From Chitinophaga pinensis (GTDB taxonomy: Bacteria; Bacteroidota; Bacteroidia; UBA7662): a stretch of DNA of 64,000 nt. Position numbers and translations under genes: made by a program. Shown here piece after piece: positions 7,471 to 16,647 of the stretch (positions are counted from its first letter, which is position 1; each line of letters starts with the position of its first letter). Below the pieces are notes generated by a model. The model saw only the letters and a program-made list of their open reading frames with translations, had not been told where the DNA came from and made no database searches. The DNA is taken from the NCBI GenBank assembly GCA_945874665.1, contig CAMCHJ010000001.1, positions 186,001 through 250,000 on the forward strand, written 5' to 3'.

Positions 7471-9943
7471 CCTCGACCAAATCGTAAAAATCACCCGCGG
7501 TAGCCTGCTTAAAACCGGTCTTAGCAACGATGTGCACGAGTTGGCCTACGACAGTCGGCGCATTACCCTGCCGCACCGGGCTGCTTTTTTTGCTTTGCGC
7601 ACAGCTGGCAGAGATGGGGTTGATTATATAGACGCAGTGTACCAGGCGGGGGTGCGCACTTTTGTGGTGCACCACGATTTTTTCCCCGATAAACGCTGGT
7701 TTGAGGGCAGCTTTGTAGCTGTGGATGATACGTTGCGGGCCTTGCAGGACTTGGCGGCGGCGCACCGACAGCAGTTTAACATACCAGTGATTGGCATCAC
7801 GGGCAGCAATGGCAAAACCATTGTAAAAGACTGGCTCAGTTGGTTGCTCGAACCGGAGTTGCGCGTTTGTCGCTCCCCTAAAAGTTATAATTCGCAACTT
7901 GGACTGGCCATCTCCCTTTGGCAGCTCGAAGCGGGAGATCAGCTGGGTATTTTCGAAGCCGGTATCAGCGAAAGAGACGAAATGGCCCGTTTGGAAGCCA
8001 TCATGAAACCCGAAATCGGCATTTTTACCCATTTAGGAGATGCTCATGCTGAGCATTTTGCTTCTCCTTCCGAAAAAATAACTGAAAAATTCAAGCTTTT
8101 TCAAAACGTCAAAAGACTGGTAGTCCGGCTAGACGACCCCCAGATACAACAAGCAGTGGAAGCGCTGCAACGGGTTAATTCTGGGGTTGCTATTTTGGCG
8201 TGGAGCCGCACGCCTGGTTTAGCCACGTATACTTTAACAGAAGCGGTTTCTAACGGACCACATACGACATTGCAACTGCAACATAAAAGCCAACAAAGCC
8301 GATTCGAAATACCCTTCAATGACCTGGCTAGCATCGAAAATGCTGTACATTGCTGGGTGCTGTTGAAACAAATGGGCTATACCGATGAGGTGTTGGCGCC
8401 GCGGTTTGCGCGGTTACCACGACTTGAAATGCGCATGGAAATGAAGGCCGCACTCAACGGCAGTACCCTCATTAACGACAGCTACAGTCTCGATTTAGAT
8501 TCGCTGCGACTTGCTTTGCAGCAGCTAGCAAGTTTGCAGCAGCACCCTCAGCGTTGGGTGATTTTATCGGATTTTGACCGTGAGCGCCGCGATGAAGGGG
8601 ATACTTATCAGCGGGCGGCGGACCTGTTGCGCGAGGCCGGCGTAAACAAATTGTTTGCTGTTGGTCCTGCCCTTAAGCGCCACAAAAAGCACTTTGATGC
8701 GTTAGAATCCCGTTTTTACGAAACCACCGAGCAGTTGCTCGCCGATTTACCTAGCGAGCAGCTCGTAAATACTGCCCTGCTTCTCAAGGGTGCGCGTAAA
8801 TTTGGCTTTGAGCGGATAGAGCGCCAGTTGTCGCTTAAAATGCACCAAACCGTGCTTGAAGTCGACCTTGACGCCCTCCTCCACAACTACCGCTTTTACC
8901 GCGGCAGCATTCAGCCACAGACCAAAATAATGGTCATGGTAAAAGCCTTTTCCTATGGCTCGGGCAGTGTAGAAATTGCCGCCCTCCTCCAAAACCAGCG
9001 GGCCGATTACCTCGCTGTGGCCTTTGCCGACGAGGGCGTCGCCCTGCGCGAAGCGGGCATTCGCTTGCCCATCATGGTCATGAATGTGGAACCCAGCAGT
9101 CTCGAAAAACTCGTGCAATACCGCCTCGAGCCCGAAGTGTACAGCTTTCGCCTGCTTGACGAGCTAGAGGGCTATCTGCTCCATACCCGCGAGGAAGAGC
9201 AGTTGTACATCCACCTCAATATTGACACAGGCATGAAACGCCTGGGTTTCGAAACCAGCGACATCCCTGCGCTTAGCAAGCGCTTGCTGCAAAGCAATAG
9301 GTTGCGTGTGGCCAGTGTGTATTCGCACCTGGTGGCCAGTGATGCTCCCGAGCACCAGGCATTTACCAAGGAGCAAATAAAGCGCTTTGACGCGGCGTAT
9401 CACCAGCTTGTGGCTGGCATTGGTTATCGGCCGCTGCAACACATTCTCAATACTGCCGGCATCATCAATCACCCTGAGGCGCAATTCGACATGGTGCGTT
9501 TGGGTATTGGGCTTTATGGCTTCGACAGCTCGGGCCATTTCCAGCAGCGCCTGCAGTCGGTAAGCACCCTTAAAACGCTCATTTCGCAACTGCATGATGT
9601 AGCGCCAGGTGAAACCGTTGGTTACAACCGCAACGGCAAATCGGCTCAGCAAATGCGCATTGCCACCCTGCCTGTTGGTTATGCCGATGGCATCGTGCGG
9701 GCTTGCGGCAACGGTAAAGTTAGTTTTATGGTGAACGGCAAATTAGCACCTACGGTGGGCAACATTTGTATGGACATGTGTATGATCGACGTTACGCAAA
9801 TCGACTGCCGCGAAGGCGATCCGGTCATCATTTTTGGCAGCGCCTTGCCCATCACCACCTTGGCTGCAGCCATTGGAACCATTCCTTATGAGGTGCTCAC
9901 CAGCGTTTCGCAGCGGGTAAAGCGGGTGTATTTGAAGGATTAA
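7460..9943 (+). CDS. murF-alr: Bifunctional UDP-MurNAc-tripeptide:D-Ala-D-Ala ligase / alanine racemase
   Basis: 827 residues with two enzymes in one chain, a fusion typical of Bacteroidota. The N-terminal half (about 1-455) is a Mur ligase with the ATP loop GITGSNGKT (K119) and LINDSYSLDLDSLRLAL in the C-terminal part. The second half (about 460-827) is a fold-type III alanine racemase: VLEVDLDALLHNYRFYR, the PLP lysine in VKAFSYGSG (K495) and GETVGYNRNG with the catalytic Tyr. Together they make D-Ala and add D-Ala-D-Ala to the peptidoglycan precursor in the cytoplasm. The start at 7460 (MSLSLDQIVK) is chosen over an upstream frame inside the MFS gene. Confidence 0.93.
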   Translation: MSLSLDQIVKITRGSLLKTGLSNDVHELAYDSRRITLPHRAAFFALRTAGRDGVDYIDAVYQAGVRTFVVHHDFFPDKRWFEGSFVAVDDTLRALQDLAAAHRQQFNIPVIGITGSNGKTIVKDWLSWLLEPELRVCRSPKSYNSQLGLAISLWQLEAGDQLGIFEAGISERDEMARLEAIMKPEIGIFTHLGDAHAEHFASPSEKITEKFKLFQNVKRLVVRLDDPQIQQAVEALQRVNSGVAILAWSRTPGLATYTLTEAVSNGPHTTLQLQHKSQQSRFEIPFNDLASIENAVHCWVLLKQMGYTDEVLAPRFARLPRLEMRMEMKAALNGSTLINDSYSLDLDSLRLALQQLASLQQHPQRWVILSDFDRERRDEGDTYQRAADLLREAGVNKLFAVGPALKRHKKHFDALESRFYETTEQLLADLPSEQLVNTALLLKGARKFGFERIERQLSLKMHQTVLEVDLDALLHNYRFYRGSIQPQTKIMVMVKAFSYGSGSVEIAALLQNQRADYLAVAFADEGVALREAGIRLPIMVMNVEPSSLEKLVQYRLEPEVYSFRLLDELEGYLLHTREEEQLYIHLNIDTGMKRLGFETSDIPALSKRLLQSNRLRVASVYSHLVASDAPEHQAFTKEQIKRFDAAYHQLVAGIGYRPLQHILNTAGIINHPEAQFDMVRLGIGLYGFDSSGHFQQRLQSVSTLKTLISQLHDVAPGETVGYNRNGKSAQQMRIATLPVGYADGIVRACGNGKVSFMVNGKLAPTVGNICMDMCMIDVTQIDCREGDPVIIFGSALPITTLAAAIGTIPYEVLTSVSQRVKRVYLKD

Positions 9944-10187
9944 GCGCCTTCAGGAATGGCCATTGTAAACCTCAAGACCCAGCGATGTTGACTTTACAAA
10001 ACGCGGGAAGCGCCATTTGTGACTTACGACTTTTAACTACGTCGCTGGTCGATAAGCGCTCCATCCCTACCGCTTCCCTGATTTAAAAAGCAAAATCCAT
10101 TCTTCCGCTACAATTGAACAGGTTAAAGTTTGTAGGTACCAACGCACTTCTGTATTTTTACCCATTACACCCTATGTTTCCTTAAAA

Positions 10188-12773
10188 ATGAAAAAACTTT
10201 TTTGGTTGCCCCTACTGTTTCTTGGTTTCGCCGCTCAAGCGCAGTTAATCGTTGAAGACGAAGTAACCCAAGCCCTACAGCTGCAATCAGACAACAAAAG
10301 CAGCTACTTGCCCGTGGTACTTTTTTTCTACGACACCTATAATTTCGACAGTTTGGTGGTGGCCTTTGATGCCCGCCGCGCCTCTAAAGAGGAACGAGTA
10401 AGCACGGTTTTAGCTGTCGGGCCTGCCCACACCGAGCGGGTAGTGAGCCCATGGATCACCGCTTTCGAAAGCCTCCAGGCCAACGGCAGCGTTCGTGCCC
10501 TTACCCCGGTTTGGCTGTGCAATGGTTTGTTTTTAGAGATGCGGATGGATCGGCTTTCCGAGCTGCAGCAGCTTAATCCACCAGCCTTTTTAATGCTTGA
10601 CGCTACTTTGCCAACGTTAAATCCCGGCACCTTCGTTGCCTTTTCGCCAGAAGCCGCGAACGGTAGTGAAGTCGGTCACCGTGCGATAAAAGCGCCGTTT
10701 ATGTGGAATTTAGGCTACAGCGGCCTCAACCAACGGGTGTATGTGTACGATTCGGGCACCCGCAGTGAGCACCCCGCTATCCGCGAGCGCTTTTTGGGCA
10801 ACCGTTTTCCGCTGGTGCAGGGCTGGAAAAGCTATTTTGGCAACACCATTCCTACCGACCGCGATCAAGAGCACGGCACCCACGTGGCCGGTACCATCAT
10901 TGGCCTTCAAAAAAGCAACAACGACACCATTGGCGTAGCGCCTGGAGGGTACTTTTTTAGCAACGACATCATTCCAAGCGGTGGCAATCTACAAAACCTC
11001 ATCAACGCTTACCAGTTTGCTATCAATCCTGACGCCAACACAGCCACCACGCATGACGCGGCAGATGTTATCAATAATTCGTGGGGCTTTCCGGCGAGCG
11101 CAGCGGCTTGCGGCGCTATCAACGGCACTTTTGCGGCCTTAGAGGCTTCGGGCATTGCCAATGTATTTGCGGCGGGTAACGATGGTCCGGGCGTAAGCAC
11201 CGCAGGCGGATACGGCGCAGTTACGGTCGATAGTCTTCGCAATTTTGCCGTAGGCAATCTCGATGCCAGCAACGCTTCCTTCCCCATCAACAACACCTCA
11301 AGTCGTGGACCGTCAATTTGCGCATCTTCTGCTCCCCTCAATATAAAGCCGGAGGTATCAGCCCCTGGTACCAATGTGCGTTCTTCGGTGAATGAAAGTG
11401 GTTTTGCGCTTTATACCGGCACCAGTATGGCCAGTCCGCATGTTGCAGGTGCAGTCATGTTGTTAGGAGAAGCCTTCCCAGAAGCTTCGCCGCGACAAAA
11501 ACTCAATGCGCTGTACCAAACTGCTGTTGATTTGGGTACGCCGGGGGAGGACAATGCCTATGGACGCGGCATCATTAATTTGCAGGCAGCCTACACTTTT
11601 TTAGCGCAGACCTTTACGCCAGTAGCGCCCAACAACAGTCCCCGTGACCTTGCCATTCAGCGGGTATTGGGCCGGAAAGATGGCGATCGCTTTTGTGTCA
11701 GTGGCACTAATATCACAGAAACCATTGAGGTAAAAAACGTAGGCCAGCAAGCCATTACCGCATTTGAGGTGCAATTTGGTATTGGTAATTATAACAGCAC
11801 GGCGAATTGGACGGGCAATTTGGCGGCAGGACAAAGCACCACCGTTTCTTTAAGCATTCCAGGGCCGTTTACGGGCACTTTCAGCGAATTGCAAGCGCGC
11901 TTGCGTTTAACGGGCCTTCCTGAGCGTGATACCATCAATAACTATTTTTCTATTCGCATGCGCCGACAAGACGGCACCGCTGTTTTTGGCAACCGCGACA
12001 ATGGCAGACACCAAGATTTTGCTAATCCGACGGTGTTAAATGGCGCTTGGTTGGTTAACAACGTGGGCGGCGACCTCATTACCTGGGAAAGTCACAATGT
12101 AGTTGGATTGCCGGGTACTTCGAGTGGGGTAAAAGTACGGATGAACAACTACAGTCCTGCCCAAGGCCAAAACGACGAGTTGCTCAGTCCGTATTTCATT
12201 CCAACCGGCAACAGTGGCCTTGTCGATCTACACTTCCGCATGGCTTACCGCAACCGAGCCGGCTTTAACGACAGTTTATCGGTGTTTGTAAGTAACGATT
12301 GCACCAACTGGACCCGTGTTTTTACTACTGGCGGCACAGAAATGGTAACTTACGGGGCCTTGGAGCCAACCCAGGCGTCGCACTGGCGCATGGTACGCAT
12401 TCCGCAGGTGATTCCCGTTGCTCAGAAAACGGCCATCAAGTTCGTAACCCGCAACGCTTTTGGTGGCAACCTCTACCTCACGAATATCAGTTTCGGGGAT
12501 GTGCCTTTGGGTTTGCTTGAAACGGAAGCGCCTGGCTTTAAGCTCTATCCCAATCCTACCCAAAACAGCGTCAACATCCAGCTCAATGAGGCCAGTGTAG
12601 GCCGGGTGTTGCGGCTGAGCGACCAAAGCGGACGTGAGCTTTTACGCCGTGATTTGGCGGTGGGCGAAGACCAAATCAGGCTCGATTTAGCTAATTTTGC
12701 CGCCGGCTTCTACCTCGTGCAACTGCAAGGGGCGGGAGGTATTAACACTCAAAAACTCGTTATCACCAAATAA
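10188..12773 (+). CDS. Secreted subtilisin-like S8 serine peptidase with T9SS C-terminal sorting domain
   Basis: 861 residues. A signal peptide (about 1-18, AAQAQ) is followed by a propeptide-like region, then the S8 catalytic domain with D188 (VYDSGT), H229 (EHGTHVAGTI), the oxyanion Asn block NNSWGFP and S413 (GTSMASPHVAGA). A CARDB-like beta domain follows (about 490-590) and then a jelly-roll-like region. The last about 75 residues are a type A T9SS sorting domain: FKLYPNPTQNSVNIQL and FYLVQLQGAGGINTQKLVITK. It is therefore expected to be exported by Sec, passed through the T9SS and trimmed by PorU (inference). A TATGTTTC box (10173-10180) lies 7 nt before the ATG. Confidence 0.92.
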   Translation: MKKLFWLPLLFLGFAAQAQLIVEDEVTQALQLQSDNKSSYLPVVLFFYDTYNFDSLVVAFDARRASKEERVSTVLAVGPAHTERVVSPWITAFESLQANGSVRALTPVWLCNGLFLEMRMDRLSELQQLNPPAFLMLDATLPTLNPGTFVAFSPEAANGSEVGHRAIKAPFMWNLGYSGLNQRVYVYDSGTRSEHPAIRERFLGNRFPLVQGWKSYFGNTIPTDRDQEHGTHVAGTIIGLQKSNNDTIGVAPGGYFFSNDIIPSGGNLQNLINAYQFAINPDANTATTHDAADVINNSWGFPASAAACGAINGTFAALEASGIANVFAAGNDGPGVSTAGGYGAVTVDSLRNFAVGNLDASNASFPINNTSSRGPSICASSAPLNIKPEVSAPGTNVRSSVNESGFALYTGTSMASPHVAGAVMLLGEAFPEASPRQKLNALYQTAVDLGTPGEDNAYGRGIINLQAAYTFLAQTFTPVAPNNSPRDLAIQRVLGRKDGDRFCVSGTNITETIEVKNVGQQAITAFEVQFGIGNYNSTANWTGNLAAGQSTTVSLSIPGPFTGTFSELQARLRLTGLPERDTINNYFSIRMRRQDGTAVFGNRDNGRHQDFANPTVLNGAWLVNNVGGDLITWESHNVVGLPGTSSGVKVRMNNYSPAQGQNDELLSPYFIPTGNSGLVDLHFRMAYRNRAGFNDSLSVFVSNDCTNWTRVFTTGGTEMVTYGALEPTQASHWRMVRIPQVIPVAQKTAIKFVTRNAFGGNLYLTNISFGDVPLGLLETEAPGFKLYPNPTQNSVNIQLNEASVGRVLRLSDQSGRELLRRDLAVGEDQIRLDLANFAAGFYLVQLQGAGGINTQKLVITK

Positions 12774-12890
12774 AAAACAACGCCAAAGCCGCCCTGCTTG
12801 CTGCTTCCTTTAGGTGGAAAGTCCTTGAACGAGGGACTGCTTATCCACTAAGTTGCACAGCCGCCGCGACCACCGCGCTTTATTTCCAGC

Positions 12891-14027
12891 ATGAAAACCG
12901 CATTGATTACCGGCATAACCGGCCAAGATGGCGCATACCTCGCCGAGTTGTTGTTAGATAAAGGCTACATGGTGCATGGCATCAAGCGCCGGGCGTCGAT
13001 GTTAAACACCGACCGCATTGATCATTTGTACCAAGATCCGCACGACAAAGGGGTGCGCCTCCAGCTGCATTATGGTGATTTGACAGACAGCACCAACCTC
13101 ATACGTATTATTCAGGAGGTGCAGCCTGATGAGATTTACAATCTTGCCGCTATGAGCCATGTGCAAGTGAGCTTTGAAACCCCCGAGTACACGGCCAATG
13201 CCGATGCTTTGGGGCCCTTGCGTATTTTGGAAGCTGTGCGCATTTGCGGCTTGACACAGAAAACGCGTATTTATCAGGCCTCTACGTCGGAGCTTTATGG
13301 CTTGGTGCAAGAAGTGCCGCAGCGCGAAACCACGCCCTTTTATCCGCGCTCGCCTTATGGTGTTGCCAAGATGTATGGCTATTGGATTACCGTAAACTAC
13401 CGCGAGGCCTACGGCATGTATGCGTGTAACGGCATTTTGTTTAACCACGAGTCGCCTTTGCGTGGCGAAACCTTTGTAACGCGCAAAATTACCCGAGCAG
13501 CGAGCAAAATTGCGCTCGGCATGCAAGACAAGTTGTATGTGGGCAACCTCAATGCGCAGCGCGACTGGGGTCATGCCAAAGATTATGTAGAGGCCATGTA
13601 CCTCATGCTGCAGCAAAACGAGCCCGAGGATTTTGTGATTGCCACTGGTGTAACCACCTATGTGCGCGATTTTGTAAAGATGGCTTTTGCCGAGCTCGGC
13701 ATCGGCATTGCCTTTAGCGGTGAGGGTGTAAATGAAGTAGGCGTGGTGAGCAGCATCGATGCGGCCCGTTTGCAGGCGCTAGGGGTAAAGCATGCCTCAT
13801 TGGCGGTGGGCGCTGAGGTGGTGGCGGTTGATCCGCGCTATTTCCGTCCCACCGAAGTAGAGCTCCTCATCGGCGATGCCACCAAGGCCCGCACCAAGTT
13901 GGGCTGGGCACCGCGGCACAGTTTGGCTGAACTCGTGCACGACATGATGGTCAGTGACCTCAAGCTCATGCAAAAACAGCAGTTTTTAGCCGACGGCGGG
14001 TATGATACATTAAGGCAGCACGAGTAG
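12891..14027 (+). CDS. gmd: GDP-mannose 4,6-dehydratase
   Basis: 378 residues. The Rossmann motif is [13 protein letters not shown] (8-20). The catalytic set lies in ASTSELYG and the SPYGVAK (YxxxK) motif; the cofactor/substrate block [17 protein letters not shown] and [13 protein letters not shown] are diagnostic of Gmd. The enzyme turns GDP-mannose into GDP-4-keto-6-deoxymannose, the precursor of GDP-fucose and related sugars for surface polysaccharides. An insert around residues 285-315 ([20 protein letters not shown] region) lengthens the C-terminal half. No fucose synthase gene lies beside it here. Confidence 0.95.
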   Translation: MKTALITGITGQDGAYLAELLLDKGYMVHGIKRRASMLNTDRIDHLYQDPHDKGVRLQLHYGDLTDSTNLIRIIQEVQPDEIYNLAAMSHVQVSFETPEYTANADALGPLRILEAVRICGLTQKTRIYQASTSELYGLVQEVPQRETTPFYPRSPYGVAKMYGYWITVNYREAYGMYACNGILFNHESPLRGETFVTRKITRAASKIALGMQDKLYVGNLNAQRDWGHAKDYVEAMYLMLQQNEPEDFVIATGVTTYVRDFVKMAFAELGIGIAFSGEGVNEVGVVSSIDAARLQALGVKHASLAVGAEVVAVDPRYFRPTEVELLIGDATKARTKLGWAPRHSLAELVHDMMVSDLKLMQKQQFLADGGYDTLRQHE

Positions 14028-14309
14028 TGGCTTAGTAATTTTACCTTTCACTTAATCGCGGCCTGGGCAATCGCTTTACAACCGTTTCCTGAGCTGTACA
14101 CAACGCCCGGCAAGTTAAAACCCGAAAATTGAACAACAGCTAGACGCCTTAGCGCCCATCTTTTGTGCAGGAAAGGTTAGACCTCCATCGCCCGCCGCCA
14201 GCTAGGCAACAGTGACATCCGCCATTAGAAGTAAAATCGAGCCAGCTGTACCACCCAAACTCAGCCCTCTGTGATAAAAAGAGCCCAATCCCGCTTTTCA
14301 GCGAGCCTC

Positions 14310-14951
14310 TTATCCTTCCTTCTTCGCCTTGTAATGATCCAGCAACCCAATGCCCTTTTTAATCTGCTCAACGTACTTTTCAATGCGCATCAAACGTGTT
14401 TTGGCCTGCTTGGCCTCCGAAAAATGAAGTACATAGCCTCGTTGTCGGCCCGGCGTTAACGCAAAAAAGGCTTGTTTGAAGGCGGCGTCTTCTTCAAATT
14501 TTTGCAGCAGTTCTTCGGGGAGAGGCTCCGGTGCTTTTTCAAACACCACTTTAGCACCTGCTTTTTCAATGTCGATGGCATTGAGCAGGTAGCTTTTGAT
14601 TACTGCTTCTTTATCGAAGATCACTTCCACATCGGTAAAAGCCAAAAGGCGCGCCGCCTGCGAGTTTTCGCCCCGCTGCACCAGCCAATTTTCAGGGTCC
14701 CGCAGCAGCGCGCCTTTGAAAAAACTGAGACTGGCGTATTCCTTAAAAGCACTTACCACAGCCACGTTTTTGCCTTCGAAAGTGTAACACGGCACGCCCC
14801 ATTTTACGGTTTCAGTCAATCCGCTGTCAAGTGCAATGTGCCGCAAAGCCACAAGCTCGTCCTTCCATGCATGCACTTTGCACTGCGGCGTGCCTCCAAG
14901 GGAGCAGCGCATGCAGCCGTCGGCTAAATAATGATCTACATCAAGTACCAT
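14310..14951 (-). CDS. YdeI/OmpD-associated family protein (DUF1801-type)
   Basis: 213 residues. The N-terminal half has the DUF1801 pattern (LRHIALDSGLTETVKWGVPCYTFEGKNVAVVSAFKEYASLSFFKGALL). The second half carries the YdeI C-terminal block ending in LTPGRQRGYVLHFSEAKQAKTRLMRIEKYVEQI. The family is cytoplasmic and its biochemical role is unknown. The start at 14951 gives the expected length. A TATCTTAG sequence (14973-14980, minus strand) 21 nt upstream may be the promoter. Confidence 0.85.
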   Translation of the reverse strand: MVLDVDHYLADGCMRCSLGGTPQCKVHAWKDELVALRHIALDSGLTETVKWGVPCYTFEGKNVAVVSAFKEYASLSFFKGALLRDPENWLVQRGENSQAARLLAFTDVEVIFDKEAVIKSYLLNAIDIEKAGAKVVFEKAPEPLPEELLQKFEEDAAFKQAFFALTPGRQRGYVLHFSEAKQAKTRLMRIEKYVEQIKKGIGLLDHYKAKKEG

Positions 14952-14990
14952 ATTTTGTGTGGGATGAGGTAGCTAAGATAATGAAAGAGC

Positions 14991-15095
14991 GCTCGCCTGC
15001 GGCTCGCTTTTCAGACCGCAAACCTTTGGTTTGCTAACAGACCGGTCGCCGGCAGCTCCCTAACAGATCGCTCACCTTCGGTTCGCTGAGAGACA
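14991..15095. repeat. Array of four 26-27 bp units, each a 17-bp palindrome plus a 9-10 bp linker
   Basis: The units start at 14991, 15018, 15044 and 15070. Each has a 17-nt palindrome-like core followed by a linker close to TAACAGACC. The cores differ but keep the symmetry: GCAAACC-TTT-GGTTTGC is perfect, and GCTCACCTTCGGTTCGC is nearly so. They can form four small hairpins in the gap between the ydeI-like gene and the end of the tolC-like gene. A related single unit (GCTCGTTGCGCTCGC) lies at 36232-36246. Confidence 0.75.
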
Positions 15096-15177
15096 GAGCA
15101 GGCTCTAGCGTTCAACAGTCGACACTTCAATTCAGGCAGTATCAAACCTTTGAATTTTGAACCTTCAACATTGAACT

Positions 15178-16647
15178 TCAAAACCGCTCTTCCTTCACCC
15201 CAATTTCTACATTCTTATCAAAGTCGTATAGCGTCAAGCGCCGCAGCAGATAATACGACTGCCAATACGTACGCAGCATATTGATATAGGATTGCCGGGC
15301 CAAATCTTTCTCCTGCACCGCCAAATTGAGATCGGTAATCGAAATTTTGCCGATCAAATAACGCTCTTTGGTCACGTCAAAACGCTTCTGCGCAATGGTA
15401 TCTGCTTTAGCTGCGACCAGCAATTGGTCTTTGAGCATGTTAAAACGCATCACCTGCAGCAAAATCTCCTGCTCAAAATTTATTTCCTCCTGCTGCACAT
15501 TCACCTCCACTAATTCGCGGTTGGCCTCAGCCATGCGCATGCGGGAACGGGTAACTCCCCAGTTGATCAACGGAATGCTCATGGTGAGAGCAACGGTTTG
15601 CTGGTCTTGCGGATTCACATAAACACTTCCCAGCGTAGTGCCGCGCTGTGTAACCCCAAAATTGGCATTTATGCCCAATTGTACCCCGTTGTCGCCCCTG
15701 CTTTGCGCAATCATTTGCTCCGCTTCGAGTCGTCGTCGCCTAAATTCTAAAACGGCACGGCGATTTTTACGCGCTTGCTCTAGTGCCAAAGGGGGCTTTA
15801 CTTCGAAGAAACGTACCCGATCGGGTACTTCAAGTGCAATGGGCTGACTGTTGGGAAGGTTGAGGTAGCGCTTGAGGTCTTGCATGCGCAGCTCTAAGTC
15901 TAAACTCGTTTCGGCCAAACGGTTACGCGCATTGAGCAGCGATAATTCGATTTGCAACAAATCGTTTTCGGCAATCTTACCCAATTGGTAACGTCCTTGT
16001 GAAATGCGAAAAAGGGTATCGGTATTGGCTAAATTGATGAAGGCCAATTGCTGGTTGTTTTCAGCTAGCAACAGCTCAAAATACAGCCGGCTAGCTTCAA
16101 TGGCAATTTCCTCAAGTTCTTCAGTAAATCCTCGCGTAGCCTCCTGGTACCGCAGCGGCTCGGTTTTGCGCTCCCACCTAAAGCGGTTGTAGAAGATATT
16201 GTCTTGGAAGTAGCTGATCGAAAAGGGTGTGCCTAAGTAGGAGCTGCCGTTGTTTTCGCCTAACAAATCGATGCGTTGCAAACTGCTGAAAAAGCTGAAA
16301 CGACCGCCGGTCCAGGGCACGTTCTGACTCAAGCTGAGGTTGGCTGCCGAAGTAACCAGCGAGCGATTTACAAACGCATCGGCCCCATCTGGCAAGGTAA
16401 TGCGCTCGATGCTGCGGTTAAGGTTGGGGATGGTGCCGAAGGCAGTGAGCTGGGGCAACATACCTGCTTTAAAGTTGCGGTATTGCCAGTAGTTGTTTTC
16501 GTAAGTGGTGCGTGAGCGTAAATAAGCTGGAGAGCGCAATTGCGCCATGCCAATCACGTCGGGTAATCGCAGCACCTCGGGCTGCTGGGCAAAAGCCTCC
16601 ACTGCACCGAGCAGCAAAAGAAGCAAAAGCGTGCGCATTTTATTCAT
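15178..16647 (-). CDS. TolC-family outer-membrane efflux protein
   Basis: 489 residues from the ATG at 16647 (MNKMRTLLLLLLLGAVEAFAQ, a signal peptide). The two outer-membrane factor repeats are visible as long helices rich in Ala, Gln, Glu and Arg (for example LEQARKNRRAVLEFRRRRLEAEQMIAQSRG and FEQEILLQVMRFNMLKDQLLVAAKADTIAQKRFDVTKERYLIGKISITDLN). It would form the trimeric exit tunnel of a tripartite pump. The start overlaps the end of the MacB-type gene by 8 bp, so it is the last gene of the efflux operon. Confidence 0.9.
   Translation of the reverse strand: MNKMRTLLLLLLLGAVEAFAQQPEVLRLPDVIGMAQLRSPAYLRSRTTYENNYWQYRNFKAGMLPQLTAFGTIPNLNRSIERITLPDGADAFVNRSLVTSAANLSLSQNVPWTGGRFSFFSSLQRIDLLGENNGSSYLGTPFSISYFQDNIFYNRFRWERKTEPLRYQEATRGFTEELEEIAIEASRLYFELLLAENNQQLAFINLANTDTLFRISQGRYQLGKIAENDLLQIELSLLNARNRLAETSLDLELRMQDLKRYLNLPNSQPIALEVPDRVRFFEVKPPLALEQARKNRRAVLEFRRRRLEAEQMIAQSRGDNGVQLGINANFGVTQRGTTLGSVYVNPQDQQTVALTMSIPLINWGVTRSRMRMAEANRELVEVNVQQEEINFEQEILLQVMRFNMLKDQLLVAAKADTIAQKRFDVTKERYLIGKISITDLNLAVQEKDLARQSYINMLRTYWQSYYLLRRLTLYDFDKNVEIGVKEERF

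Noticed and set aside
9944-10187. Small RNA or gene in the 244-bp gap before the subtilisin gene
   Set aside because: No convincing ORF, hairpin with T-run or promoter apart from weak boxes close to 10188.
14028-14309. Gene or RNA in the 282-bp gap after gmd
   Set aside because: Nothing recognisable on either strand.
14991-15095. CRISPR-like array
   Set aside because: Only four short units, the variable part is palindromic rather than spacer-like, and there are no cas genes.
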